From Wyeomyia smithii (Eukaryota; Arthropoda; Insecta; Diptera; Culicidae): a stretch of DNA of 64,000 nucleotides. Where the stretch lies: positions 27,662,506 to 27,726,505 of the forward strand of contig NC_073694.1 in assembly GCF_029784165.1 (NCBI RefSeq), read 5' to 3'. The position numbers and the translations under genes were made by a program. Of the stretch, positions 9,861 through 22,636 are shown piece by piece (position 1 is the stretch's first letter; the number at the start of each line of letters is the position of its first letter). The notes beneath the pieces were generated by a model. The model saw only the letters and a program-made list of their open reading frames with translations, was not told where the DNA came from and did no database searches.

Positions 9861-10509
9861 GTGATGCGGTCAGTTTGCAAAAGAACTTCTCGGTTTTTAG
9901 AGGCTGCAACTCGATCCCAAAGACTATTTTGGATTTGCAGGAGTCCCAAGCAAGATTCAATAGACCCCTGAGGTTATTATTCTGCGATGCTAAATCCACA
10001 TATCTCTCTTGGTACAGCATGGAAAGTGATTAATCACTGGAGATTTGGCCCTACGGCCACCTTCTGCGCCCGAAAACGAAAACGAGTTTGACAAAGAATT
10101 TCACCCAATCAACTTAAGACGCGGTTTCCAAAAAAACTATCAAAATTGGCCGAATATCACCTAATATGGGCAATTCCACGAAAAAATCCAGTTTTAATAT
10201 TTTTTGTCATTTTCGATTTGGCTGACACTTTGCACAGGTTTTCCTATGAGCTGAGTGTCTCGTGCTATTTAAAAGGATTTTTTTTAAATCACAGCTAATT
10301 TGTGAAAGGAGTTTATGTAGAAATGACAAATATTTTCAAAGCTAGAATGATTTTTTGATCGGTGTGACATCTTCGGCAGAGCTGTAGAAATTTGTTTTTT
10401 CAAAAAAATAAACACCATGAGAGAAATTTGTCTTAAAAAAAAGAACAAAATTTAATTATCTCAAAATGTTGCCTGAGCTCGATTTGTGGCTTCAGTGCAT
10501 CAACAATTC

Positions 10510-10770
10510 CGGAAATACCCATATTGGGTGTATTTGATCATTTGCCGCTGTTTTTCAGAAATCGGAAGTCGCCATCTTGGATTCCAAAATGGCATTTAGA
10601 GACAATTTTTGGCCTCTGAGCGTCATTCTGGTTAAAGGAACATCCATCCATATTGGGTGGTATTTGGTCATTTTCCGCTGTTTTTCAGAAACCGGAATTC
10701 GCCATCTTGGACATCAAAATAGTATTTGGAGACATTTTCCGGATAGAAACCGGAAGTTTCCATCTTAAAT
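10510..10770. repeat. Two diverged tandem units of about 128 bp
   Basis: CCATATTGGGTG and CATTTGCCGCTGTTTTTCAG (or a one-base variant) occur near 10,518 and again near 10,646, each followed by a CGGAA...CGCCATCTTGGA stretch. A related sequence lies at about 44,810-44,990. Dispersed repeat of unknown class. Confidence 0.5.
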
Positions 10771-10869
10771 TTGACAATGACGTCTGGAGTCGAGTTTTGG
10801 CTCCTGTGCATCGACCTGATTATTCCAGGCTGTTTTTCGGAAAACCTGGTTGAAATATCTGTATAGTTT

Positions 10870-11440
10870 GTATGGGAGACCTCCCTTCCCTTCAAACCAC
10901 CATAAAAATTTGTGTTTGATTTGTGAGGGGTGTCGAACCACCATGAAAATTTCTCTTGCTCTCAAAAACCTCAACATATCAGATTTGGTTTCGTTTACTT
11001 GATTATTTCTCAAGATGTGCAGAAATTTGTGTTTCATTTGTGTGGAACCCCTCTCTTCCAGAAGAAGGAGGGGTGTCGAAACGTTATGGATATGTTTGTT
11101 ACCCCTAAAAACATTTACCTGCCAAATTTGGTTCCATTTATTTGGTTAGTTCTCGAGATGTGCAGCAATTTGTGTTTCATTTTTTTTGGAACCCCTCCCT
11201 CACAGAAGAGGGAGGGGTGCCGAACTATTAAGGACATATTTTTTACCTCCAAAAACATTCACATGCCAAATTTGGTTGTATTTGATTGATTGGTTCTCGA
11301 GTTGTGCGAAATTTGTGGTTCATTTGTATGGGACCCTCCCTTATAGAAAAGGGAGGGGTCTCGAACTATCTTATTCAGCTTTCCCGGCCCTAAAACCCCT
11401 ATATACAAAATTTTACGCCGGTCGGTTCAGTAATTTCAAC
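10870..11440. repeat. Four diverged tandem units of about 140-150 bp
   Basis: Each unit has a TTTGGTT...TTGATT...CTCGAG-like part, then GAAATTTGTGTTTCATTTG, then an inverted G/C-rich pair such as CCCTCCC...GGGAGGGGT. The array ends in CAGACAGACAGAGC, a tail common in insect dispersed repeats. Confidence 0.55.
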
Positions 11441-11654
11441 GCCTATATGGATCAGACAGACAGAGCTGCATTTTTATATGTTTAGATATATCTTAATACG
11501 AAAGATAGAAAAAAGTTGTCGAGAAATGATTCTGAAGAGATTGTCTGAATTTTTTAATTGAAAAAATTGAATTCTAGATCCCACACTAAAAAAAATGGTT
11601 TTAAAAATAAAAAGCTTTCTCTTACTTTTTTTCGAAATTAAGTTTTTTTAAATA

Positions 11655-12700
11655 GCACAATAGGGTGTCCCAAAAAAATTGATGTTGAAAAAGTCAAGGT
11701 GCTTGAAAGATAATGTTATTTATAGCATTTTTGTAGTACATTTCGACTTTCCAAAAAATTGTTTTCAGGTTGCCTAAACGTGATTCATGAAAAAATTACT
11801 TTTCTTAGCTACAAACCCACTTTTTTACAGTTTTTTAAATTCTGTTCGATTCCTAAATTTTTCCATATATTTTTTTATTTTTCTGGGGTTGTTTTTGAAT
11901 ATTTTGCATGGTTTAGTTCAGCATCGCATTCAGTTTTTTGACTCCCAGACCCCATTAAACATCCAAAAAAAAATTTTTTTTCAGTCCCCATTAAACATAA
12001 AAAAAAAAATTTAGAACGGAAAATTGTGTGAAAATTTTTAGTGCCTCCTAATAGAAAATTCAATGTTGCTCGTAATATGGAAGAGATAGAAACATGATGT
12101 CTTCGGTAAAGTTTCTTGTTTTAAGATAATCTAAAACTTTGTTGAAGACACCTTGCGTCTATCTCATTCTGATTAAAAAGTAATTTTTTTTTCTCACTTA
12201 TTGGTGGATTGATCTCCCCCCCCCCCGCCTAAAAGATATCAAGGATCTTTTTTCATGTAAATTTTCGTCTTGAATTCCGCTTTGTAGTAAAATTTTCAAA
12301 TCTTGATCAAAAATTTTTTTATATGTGTTTCGAAGGGTTTTATCTGAAAATTATAAAGAAAATTCACTTTTTTGTGATGTTCAGTGGGCTCTGTGAGTCA
12401 AATAATTGAATGCGATGCTGAACCAAACCATGAAAAATATTCAAAAACAACCCCACAAAAATAAAAAAATATATGGAGAATTAAGGAATCGAACAGATTT
12501 GAAAAAAGTGTAAAAGAGTGGTTTTGTAGCTTGAAAAAGTAATTTTTTCATAAATCACGTTAGGGCAACCTGAAAACGATCTTTTAGAAAGTCGAAATGT
12601 TGTACAAAAATGCTATAAATAACATTATCTTTCAATTTAGAGCTGAGCACCTTGACTTTTGAAACATCGATTTTTTTTGGGACAGCCTATTGCACAAGCA
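11655..12700. mobile_element. Foldback element with about 300-bp inverted arms
   Basis: The left arm (about 11,655-11,945, starting CAATAGGGTGTCCC) and right arm (about 12,385-12,700, ending GGGACAGCCTATTG) are diverged inverted copies, including matching stretches around CATGGTTTAGTTCAGCATCGC. No transposase is visible. The flanking octamers AAATAGCA and CACAAGCA match at only five of eight positions. A 12-13-base C run lies at about 12,212. Confidence 0.65.
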
Positions 12701-14265
12701 TTTTTAAGGAAAAATAAACTTTCTATGGAAGATTTCCAACGTGTTGGGCATTGAAAAGTTTTTGTTAGCCGCTGGATGAATTAGTTGGTGTTTTCACACT
12801 TTGCTTATACTCAGACGATGTTTGACTTTTGATGCTTTTCGGTCTTTTAATGATGTCAGTTCGCATTTGGAACTATGTGTAAAAATTTGTTTTGTACATT
12901 TATTGGTATATTTTTTGGCGCTTCTTCAAAGCTTTTTTGACACTTTTTAATAAGCGAATAATCATGAATTCGAACCAGATCCTAAGATGTCAGAGGAACT
13001 TTTACGCATTGGTTTATTCTCAGGCGCCCAATCCGCCTACTTTGACTCGTTCCTCACATTTAATGCCAAAAAATGAAAAAGTTGTAAGAATACACTTCAC
13101 TTGAATGCTGTAGTATTTAGCATAGAGGAAAGTATAAAAAATACGTTACTACGATGACGAAGCACCTTCCTTTACGTCACAGTCACTAAGGATACAGAGG
13201 AGGAGGTAAGCTCAGTCTCTGGCAGCAATGATTGTTTCTTCCTTGCTTCCCTAAACGACCGTAAGGACTAGAGACAGTAGTTATTCGCGGCAAAAAGTTG
13301 AAAATCATCGGGATTATTGAAAACAATAAAATAATAATTTCAAGCGGTGATTTCGCGGCAAAATTTTTGTCGAAAAATACTCAATAAAGTGATTTTTGAT
13401 GACACGAGAAACAGCTGTTTCATTCAATTTATTATTCGGTAATTTAACCGTGCCATTCATGACTTTTTTGCATTACTGGTTGAAAGTACACGCTATGTCA
13501 AATTGTCTTCAATCATATTCTGGTGTTGGCAGGCACGTATTATTCATGTTAAACTGGTGCACGCTGCGTTCTGTAACTACCGAGTTTTCGGGTTATTTCA
13601 AAACTGCCTGCTCGCACGCCCTTAGTTTGGTAACTTCGATTTTGTAACTGCACACTCTGGAATATTTCCATCATGCAGGTCACCAAATCGCGGAAACATA
13701 TGCTCGTAAAGGACTAATAACCGAACTGTCCGAAGATACTTCAACCCAGGCTGACAAGAGAGTGTTTTAACAGAGCGATTTTCCACTGTCCCTAGTAAGG
13801 ACATAGCCGGCGCCGTTATCGATCTATACAAAGCAGTAGCTACTGAATTGTGGTACATTAAAGAATCATTACGGAGGGGTAGCTACAAAATGTTCGGTCG
13901 TCTCAAGCCCGAGCTTTATAAAAGGGCAAAATTGAAATGAGAAAAGAAGATAACAAAGAACCAGCTGTGCTGGTAAAATCGTTCGGAAGTTTATTAAATG
14001 TCATCGGTCGTATATATATAACAACTATAGAATATAGTTTATGTCCAATCGATATACCAAAGTAGTCGTACTGGGCTTAGTGTTTCGTTAGTGCAATCTC
14101 AGAATGAACGAACGTTCTAGAGGTCGATCGTTCGACGAACATAGGATCACTACCGGTCAGTCTGTCGCGATCAAACTGCGGGTAATGGGAGCATACAAGC
14201 CCCTCATTTTCCAACCCACATAATGGCACATTCGATTAGATTTACTGCTCACACTCGTTTCGATT
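12701..14265. other. Intronic DNA without a supportable gene
   Basis: No domain found in any frame. 13,750-13,860 (- strand) resembles 22,660-22,760 (+ strand), sharing ACAATTCAGTAGC and GATCAATAACG-like stretches, so both are copies of one unidentified repeat. Confidence 0.35.
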
Positions 14266-15939
14266 CTAAATCACGAGGTTATCCAGTATCCAATTCACAT
14301 GATAACCAATCATGACTCCAACTCCAGGGTCTCGGCTTTCCACGCTACAATGGCGTCCTCCGCCGGAAATCAGCCCAAACTGAACGTACCGATAGTTGCT
14401 GTCCGTCGGGACCAGAGCCTGGTGTGGTCCACCCGAGTCACCAGCGCAATGTACCTGCTGGGATTTGCCCCGGGCGCAAAACGTTGCCTCCTCGGAACAT
14501 AGTTTCGTTCGTTTTAAGGGTTCCAGTTCCGCTTCCAGTAGTACATTTGATTGTTTCTGATGCTCCGTCAGTCCCCAGCCTAGCACGGTAAGCTTATGAG
14601 GTTTCAGCATAAGCAAAGTTTTGGTAATTGGAAGACAAATGGGATATACTTGATCGAAAGCAAGAGTTGCTTTCGTTGCCAACCGAATCAAACCGATATC
14701 GTACTCTGCACTGTTACCAAGGAAATTCTCGTTTGGAATAAGTTTTTCGATGGCGTGCCTCTGACCCTGTCCGGCACATAACTTTTCAGTGCATTTTTCA
14801 ATAACGGATATATCGTGCAATCCCAATTGGACTGCCTCTGGTAAAGTTTTACCTCTCATGCAGTGTGCCGCTGTGAGGACATACCTCGGATGAATCAGAG
14901 TGCCACTACATAGTGTCTTCATCGTATTCTTTCTCTTGTACAGAAGGTTAGCCATCCAAGGATATTGGCCAGGAGCAGTCTCTCCGCCTTTCAGAATTTT
15001 ATCCACAAATCGTACAGCACCGCATTCATCGACCCCAAGCTTGACGGCGTTCTTGTGTCGAATGAAGTCCAGCCCCGACCGGGACGAAGTAGTCGCGCAG
15101 CAAATCGCAGTACTGTGCCGAGCATCCGATGGACAACTGTTACGGCGAACGAATTCGGCCAACTGTGTATCCTTGTATATACGTCCGTCTAGAAAGGCAC
15201 TGTAAATTCGGTCACAGTGTCGCACCGGAACGCATAGTCCGGATTTGCCGGTCGTATCCTCACAATCGGAAAAATCTAAAAGATTCATTCAGTTAGTCGG
15301 TGCAAAAAAGAACCTTTCCTCGAAACTTACCATTCTCATTCAATACATGATCACTTTTGGCTCTCGTTGGTCGTCTTTTGGGCAGACTATCCACAATTGA
15401 TTCGTCCGGACAGCAGACATATTTCTATCGCGATTTAAAAGACAATAATCACTGAATTATATTTTTGTTTGATTGATGCCAATCATACACACTTACCTTG
15501 CTGCCCTCTTGATAGCAAAGATTCTCCTGCAAATCCTCTGATTTTGATGCAATCGATCCACAACGTTCTGAAGCTACGCAATGCCCGTAGAGCCCTAGCG
15601 AATGAACGCAACGTTTACCAACGGCAATATCGGCAGGTTTGCAACATACTCGCGGATGTTCGCCTTCATCATGACATGCCCGAGACAAGATCTCTTTCTT
15701 CGACGTGTGATTCCACTGTCTGTCGCTCGCGATGATCTTCTCATAAATAGGTGGGCAAAACTTTACCGGAACACATACGTCATGCGACGACTTGCATGGC
15801 CGCTCCGACAGAACTGCAACGATTTTTGTTTCAATATAATTTGGTTTAATAACTCAGCACTAAAGAAAACACCATTACCTGGATCACTAATGTACACTAG
15901 GACTATTGAATAAAGTATAAAAAATCTAATCGAAATCAT
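14266..15939 (-). CDS. Secreted triple-CLIP-domain serine protease, four exons
   Basis: Exons on the - strand: 15,939-15,879, 15,813-15,497, 15,424-15,331 and 15,275-14,266. All junctions are GT/AG, phases agree, and 493 aa result. Exon 1 is a signal peptide (MISIRFFILYSIVLVYIS). Three CLIP domains follow at about residues 27-78, 89-131 and 162-217, each ending in a CC pair (VCC, VCC, ICC). The S1 domain starts after K250 (DK/ILKGG) with H295 (LTAAHC), D350 (EYDIGL) and S438 (GDSGGP), so the catalytic triad is intact. The residue six before the serine, an aspartate in trypsins, is V432 (VHCAGDSGGP), so trypsin-like specificity is unlikely. CLIP proteases run extracellular melanisation and Toll cascades in insect haemolymph; this one's substrate is unknown. 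It lies antisense inside the first intron of gene A. Confidence 0.9.
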
Positions 15940-16013
15940 TTTTACGCATTAACCGGCTATTTTCTCTCGCATAACTGACTGCTCGGAGATGCACGCAATT
16001 TGCTTTTATACCG

Positions 16014-16020
16014 CAAATCA
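16014..16020 (-). promoter_or_regulatory. TATA box of the CLIP protease gene
   Basis: TATAAAA on the - strand, about 75 bp upstream of the protease ATG. Initiator-like TCAGTT lies at 15,973-15,978, a little further from the TATA than usual, so the start site is not fixed. Confidence 0.5.
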
Positions 16021-16059
16021 GCGATCAGCGATCGCGTGCTGCGACGTTCATTCGCTCTC

Positions 16060-17180
16060 AAATACAAGCGAACCATTCATTCAACCAAAGAATTTACCCG
16101 TTGAGTTGAGACCACCATGTGGGTGACTCGAAGAAAAATCGATCAAAGCTCATGACGAAGCAAGACGGTACTTCCCCACAACAACGGAATGGGGATTTAT
16201 GTACAGATCGAGTTTGACCCACCACGAGGGGGGCTCGAGTTATAACGTTTTGTTTTCTGTTTACTTTTTTTCGAGTTATTTATTCGGTGATGCTGTGATC
16301 GCTGTTCGCTAGAGGGTGGGACATTTTTTTTGGATTGATTGCTGGTTGTTGCTTTAATTAACAAGTGGATCAGTATACAAATGAAGGGAAGTCACAGATC
16401 GTTAGTGACTAACAAGTTCTAACGAAGTTCGTCGTTTGCATATTGTGAATATTCTATGTTCTAAGAATGGGTATTTTGAAATTTACATATTGAATGAACT
16501 GTGAAGAATAATTGATCTGCTCAACTAAGAACATTCCCTTAAAGGTTGTCTGAAACGATCGTGTAATTTATTTCTGAAACCTATTTTCCTAAATGATATG
16601 TATTCACATAAATTCAAATATTATATTTCACACACTTTTCTACAAAAACATATCCGATTAATGATTTAAATCGATAATTTTTGTCTATTTTCTTGGAATT
16701 TTCTTGGTTGCTGGTTGCTGTACTGTATCAAATTTCGAATACTTAAGTTATGATGTAACTTCTTGTACTGAAAAATCAACGAAAAATGCGCTTTTTCATC
16801 GACCTTAAAGGTTTATCATGTTGGTTATTTTATTGTTGTTGCAATTAAATGCTATTTATATAGATTAAAACACGTTTAGTCAATGAAAACAAGTAGAATT
16901 TATGAACCGGCTTTGATTAAAATTCCGAACACTTCAACGTAATCGCTAAGAGATAGATTGGCAAACCGTCTGAATACTGACTGTCACTTTTTTCAACGCC
17001 TACTGATAAAAAGCTATACATCACTGAGCGAAGGACATTCCAAGGAACGAAATGGTATATAACAATCATTTTTTTTATTTTACTAGCTACGATAATTCGA
17101 TTTTTATTGTGAAGTGTTCGAAGTTGAATCAAAACGGTACTTGATTTAAGAATAATACTTCAGAATATCCATACGGTGTT
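16060..17180. other. Intronic DNA, nothing recognised
   Basis: AT-rich sequence with no domain in any frame and no clear repeat structure. Confidence 0.35.
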
Positions 17181-17439
17181 TATTGTTGGAAAATATTTTT
17201 CGTACCACTCGAGCAGACGATCAAGAACCGCAGGTGCTCTTTTGGTATTTTATTCCTGGTTGCCGCCAGATGTTTCAGGACTTCATGTTTTCGAAGCAGG
17301 CGTCGGACTCCAACATACCCCAGACGGTGGAGTCGTTTGGGCTCAGGTATAATGAACTCTCAAATCAGAGTTAGGTTTTTTTTCCTTTGTGAGCTGTGGT
17401 CGAGTCCTGTTGGTAAACCCAAACCTTGATACTACATTG

Positions 17440-18240
17440 ACGACGTGTCCACGGTTCGACGACGTTCGCAGAACTAGTTCCCGATATGTATTTTCACTAC
17501 TCCAGGAACAAAAACCAGTAGAGTCCGGCCATCACGGATGATTCCGGCCCATGGTCGTATTAGGTTCGATTCTGACAAACAAAGTCTGTCGTTCTGCTTA
17601 TTCCGATCTTGTTTACGATGACAAGTTTCTCGTCAGTTAACACGATTTTCTCCAACTTTTCTTTCGCGGCCCTCTTTTTGGTCTGGAGTCAATCTTTCAG
17701 GATTCGACGGAGACTTTGATCAGATATGATAAGATCCAGCACCAGTTTAGTGGCACTACGTCGTGGATTCCGCTTAAGGTGCTTCTAACAGAGTTTTCCC
17801 TCGAGCCTCTACGTTTCATGTATTTTGTCTTAGACGTGTTTATGACTAGTCCGACCCGATTGGCATCTGCCTCAAATCTGCTTACGTTTCCGTCAACGCC
17901 TCAAAGTTGCGTGCCATAGTGTCAATGTTGTCGGCGAAGCGAAGTAACTGATCGGACTTCGTGAAGATCAGGTCTATCTTCGCTCTTCCAATAACATCTT
18001 ATGGCAATGTTCAATAGCAGACATGACAGCCCATCATACTGCGAGAGTGTTCCCGGAACTCATCTGTCTGACCAATCGCTTAATTTTATCCGATAACCCG
18101 TGTCCGTGCATAATTTGTCATAAAGAATCTTGTTCGATTTTGTCATACACCACTCTTGAAGTGGTGCGTGGTTTCATTGTACTCTCGGCACCTCTGAAGT
18201 AGGTACTTGCCGCAGTGCAGAGATCCCACGAATTCGAGAA
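17440..18240 (-). mobile_element. Degraded non-LTR retrotransposon RT
   Basis: On the - strand, broken frames include HGLSDKIKRLVRQMSSGN, IFTKSDQLLRFADNIDTMAR (the F-A-D-D catalytic box, here FADN) and VGLVINTSKTKYM. These are consecutive blocks of an insect non-LTR RT. Several stops and shifts separate them. It lies antisense to gene A. Confidence 0.7.
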
Positions 18241-20304
18241 TCTTATTATTTTCAGATATTTGTGTACATTTTAACCTCTTGGTATGTTGTGATGACTCAT
18301 TATTTTTAATTTTGCATCTTCTGGCATTTCCACTATTTTGTTTCCTATGGTAGAAGAGAATTTCAATAAAATACCTTTTTTATTTCAACCGATAGGAAAA
18401 AAAAATGTTTTGTACAATATAATGTACACTCACGGTTCCGTTGTTTGAGTGCGAGTAATACTCTCTTCGACAAACTTGTAGTTCTATTTTTTTTTTTCAC
18501 ATATCATTTTTTGACACGGCACAAACTGTTGTTCTACTTGAGGACTATAAGTTCGTCATGCAAATGCGCGACGTTCGTCATACGCGTTGCGTATGCGTGA
18601 GTTATAATTTACATCCTTGGCTGAATATATCAAAAAGCATGGTTCAATACAACTGGAAACTTTCTTTGATCTAGTCTTAGTTCAATGAAAATGTTCATTG
18701 AACTAATAGCTTGACGACCACCATGAAATGTCAAATCTATTCGCCATTACCGCTCGTGGAAAGCTGGATAGTTAAATACTCAGAATAGACAAAGTTAACA
18801 TTTAATTCTACTACCATCCTTAGAACTTACGTGTACTACTAAAGTGCGTTATAAGTAATACCCGAAATACGTATCTGCGGACGATTTGAGCTGTACGGGT
18901 AACGTTTACGATAAAAAAATGGACAACAATTACCGATCTTCATGGGTTTACCTTCACACGCATCGACGAAACTACCTATGCAGCATTAATCATAGTAACC
19001 CTTGAGTTAACAGAAAAAAATTGACAGCTCTATCAGTCGAACCCTAACCGTGATGGCGAAAACAGTGAAGCTACTCCGTTCCGAAGTTTTTGCGTTCAAA
19101 AAACGATACCCCGCCGCATCAAAAACGTACATCGTGCGTTGCTTTGTGAACGCCGGATACACCCAACGATAATAGATTGACAGGTTAGGAGAAAGAAGGT
19201 GTTTGATTGTCTTGGTAACGAAAACATAGTAAACAAACCTGATGCGTCACAACGTCGAAGGTTTCATCACAACGCACTGGTAGATATTGATAAAAAAGAA
19301 TTTTGGGCAATAAATACAACTTTTGAGAAGAGAATTTTTATCCGTTATTTTGGATATCAATTTATAAACATCTGGTAAAGAGGAACGACAAAAGTTTTGA
19401 AAAAAAAACCCAGGTCATACACAACATAGGAAGATTTAACTTTAAATTTTAGGCCAAAATTTAACATAGACTTTAACCGAATAAGGCTTCCCAAAAAGTA
19501 CTCATAAAACTAAATGAAATAAATCAAGAATCGGAACCAATTTTTATGCTACAAAGTGCCTAGTTTTCTTGCTATTTCTTTCTGTAATAGTACAACGATT
19601 TCGAAAATTACCGTGGTATCTCATCTGAACTATTTTATAATTAATAATTTTTCTCCTTACAATGTTTTTTCCATGTGTTTTAATCTGATGTTTATGCATG
19701 TAACGAGAACGATGGTTCCACCAGCCCATCTCTTGAAGGATCTTGCGTTTGATTGTCTTTGCATTTCTCAACCAACTATTAATTAGCTGTTAATTCCACC
19801 TGTGCCTTACGTTCAGCTCGCAGACTTCTATCAGACGGAGATCCGTTTTAGGTCGCGTAAGAATAGTTGGAACGGCTGAAAATTCTTTTGATAGCAAGAC
19901 AGTTAGTATTTAAAATGATTATTGCCTTACCATTTTTAACAAGAAATGGTCTATGACCGACAAAACTCGACCCTCTGGTTTGAAGTGTTGGTAACACGCA
20001 AACTTTGCATCAGTTGACAACTGAGACCCACAAAATTGAACCCGTTTCGGGTTGGTTCATCCCATGGAAAACTATGCATGCTAACTGGGAGGGTTTTTCT
20101 TTCCGTATCTTGTATGATGAAATTTCACATGATTTCATTGAGTAAAACGGCATTTTAAGTCCTATGCACTCCGTCAACTTCACAGAAATGAACACACTTG
20201 ACTGTTCGAAACAAACTTTGTGACGTAATACCCCCGAGCGCTTTGATCAGATTTCATGTTGGGCGTGTACATATAGGAATCATGCAACATTTTCACCAAT
20301 ACGG
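18241..20304. other. Intronic DNA with a possible mariner-like N-terminal relic
   Basis: A short frame from ATG 19,052 ends in FVNAGYTQR, reminiscent of the helix-turn-helix region of mariner-type transposases. It is then broken by stops, so the call is weak. The 30-mer at 18,744-18,773 is repeated exactly at 57,606-57,635. The rest is unassigned. Confidence 0.3.
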
Positions 20305-20312
20305 CGGTAGGT

Positions 20313-20951
20313 TAGGGCGCCGATCATCGTATGGAAAAAAGTGGCCAGAAAATTTAAAAAAACCCTATACAAAATGTTCACTTGCTCGAAAAAACACCCT
20401 GTGCGAAATTTCAGCTCAATCGGACTTAGAAATGGGGTGGCGCAAGCGATTGAAGTTTGGCCTTTTTGAAAACCGAAAAATCACCCATTTTATTTTATAT
20501 TCATTCTTCACAATATTATGAACCACCCTATGCCGAATAAATGAACTACCCTAATGAAACATAATGTATTCGATGCTAGTTATAGTGTATATCATTATAC
20601 AAGCTATTTCGAGAGACTAGTGATCAATTTCAAAAGATAAATTCTAATTATTCTGAACTCCGCCTGCCACAATTGAAAAAACAACTGAATCCCAGAGAGT
20701 AAATTTTTGCAAAAAAAAAGTTTTTCAGATGGTGTCATTTCTCGACGTTTCATGAAATTTTAAGTCATTTGGCACTAAAAAAAAATTTCGGAAACCGAAA
20801 ATTTTTCGGTTTTCAAAAAAGGCAAACGCTTTGCGCCACGCCATTTTAAGTCCGATTGAGCTGAAATTTTGCACAGGGTGTTTTTTCGAGCAGGTGAACA
20901 TTTTGTATAGGTTTTTTTTTGAAATTCGAGACCATTTTTGCAGGCACCCTA
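20313..20951. mobile_element. hAT-type foldback MITE, 639 bp
   Basis: Ends TAGGGCGCC and GGCACCCTA, flanked by an exact 8-bp target duplication CGGTAGGT (20,305-20,312 and 20,952-20,959). Long subterminal inverted repeats (about 20,340-20,500 against 20,780-20,930) include CCCTATACAAAATGTTCAC and ACACCCTGTGC blocks. Non-coding. Confidence 0.85.
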
Positions 20952-20959
20952 CGGTAGGT

Positions 20960-21655
20960 ATCTGCCTAACCTTTGTTCAATTAATATTGGGATACACCGG
21001 TTCCGGCATCTACAATATCTTGGCACTATCGGACATAAGATAACAGTCGGAGCATCGAAAGAAAGCCCGGCTTCGGACGGTCAACGACTTTGAGCGACAA
21101 GAAGCTCCAAAGAATGCTGTAGAGGAAGACCGAGGCTGCATCGTTGCGTGCCTTTAGCTGGGAGGCCAGTGGCCGTGAAAAAGGACCAGGCAAACGTAGA
21201 CATACAAGTCAGGGAGCGGCAATCCCGTCCACTGCTCTTGAAGCTGCAGGTAATGATGCAACGGCAGCGGCTGAATAAGATGATCAAGTCGATTTTACCG
21301 CCAAATCGCGACGTGGCGGTGGTAGTGGACGACGAGACTATTTCACCCTGGATGGCAACGACTGACAGGGCACTTATACGAAGTAAGGAAGTGAGCTCCG
21401 TGGTAAAGTTCATTTCACACACCATGTTCCACAAGGAGTTGCTGCTACGGCTGACAATCAGCGAGACGGGGCTGTCAAAGCCGCTTTTTTTGCTCCGGGC
21501 TGGCCGTAAACGGGGAAATTTATAATACGAAGTGCCTGCCAGAAGTTGCGTCGTTCTGGTCAGATCCGGCGTCGGCCTACTACTCAAAGCGATCGTTGTT
21601 GGTACCAAAGTCACTTCGTGATCGATCTGAGTCAGTGAAATTACAAAACGAATCA
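20960..21655 (+). mobile_element. Degraded mariner-like transposase
   Basis: In alternating frames: ERKPGFGRSTTLSDKKLQRM, then VAVVVDDETI (first catalytic Asp region), then SGLAVNGEIYNTKCLPEVAS and FWSDPASAYYSKRS (second Asp region, normally FWPDLASxHYS). Many stops and shifts. A related fragment is present at about 25,960-26,330. Confidence 0.65.
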
Positions 21656-21663
21656 CGTATATG

Positions 21664-22628
21664 CAGAGCCGGATTTACGATTGTGGGGGCCCGGGGCCTA
21701 GTTTACAGTGGAGGCCCCAGAATAAAACAAACCCGTTTTTTATCGTACGAGTTAAAAACATTTATTTGTTATTGAAAAGTTACCAAAAAATTGCTAGAAT
21801 TTTTTCTTACGAGTTTTTTTTTTGCAGAGAACTTATTGATTGAATAATCAACATTCAGCTCCTTCAGAATATTGTACTCTCAACCTAACAATGCTAAGTT
21901 TGACAGCCTTTCACTCTTCATAGTCGTACGCAACCTATTTTCAATCAGTTTCATCTTCGATAAAGACCTTTCTCCAGTTGCGTTCGAGATCATTAGGCTC
22001 AAATAAATAAATGTATGCAACTTCTTGAAATCCGGAATTTTTTTCTTGATATCTGAAAAATTAAAACCTACCGCAATTTGAAAAAAATGCGATCCGCAAG
22101 CAAAAATTTGCACACAATTTGAGAAAGACTGCGCAAACATAAGGCTACGCTGGCAATAATCTACAGAAACTAGAAAAAACTACACACTTCTGCAGGTCAA
22201 TAAAATCTGCACACGGACTCTGAAAATCTGCATTTTGCAACGCAAATCTAGTATCCCTGATTCGGACAGGTAAACTTATTTTCGGAATCAACAGCAATGC
22301 ATTAAAAAAACTTGTGGAATATTTTCTTTCCTGCTTGATCTCCCATGCGCGCTGGTTCGATTCAAATGGTGTGTTTATGTGTGTCATTCCAAGAGAATCG
22401 AAGGTTAACTCTTATGGATGTAGTTGTGATATTGGCGCTCGCGAAAAAATAACACTGAAGGAAAGTTTCAGATTGAAATGGTCTGTTCAAATTTTCTTAC
22501 TGTAAATTGAACTTTTGATTGAATCTCGTTTTTGATAGAGAAAAGAACTTTTTCTCGTTTTGTGGGGGCCCCAAAAATGTGGGGGTCCGGGGCCCGGCCC
22601 CCTGGGCCCCCCCTTAAATCCGGCTCTG
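21664..22628 (-). mobile_element. Truncated hAT transposon with hATC dimerisation region
   Basis: Terminal repeats CAGAGCCGGATTTA and TAAATCCGGCTCTG with an exact 8-bp duplication CGTATATG (21,656-21,663 and 22,629-22,636). The - strand frame 22,140-21,880 encodes the C-terminal hAT signature (NATGERSLSKMKLIENRLRT). The catalytic N-terminal part is missing. G/C runs follow both termini. It inserted into the mariner relic. Confidence 0.9.
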
Positions 22629-22636
22629 CGTATATG

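Noticed and set aside
14900..15205. + strand ORFs over the CLIP protease
   Set aside because: Antisense shadows of an exon with intact catalytic triad and matching splice sites on the - strand.
21081..21656. 191-codon - strand frame
   Set aside because: Antisense to a recognisable mariner-like relic, low-complexity composition, no domain.
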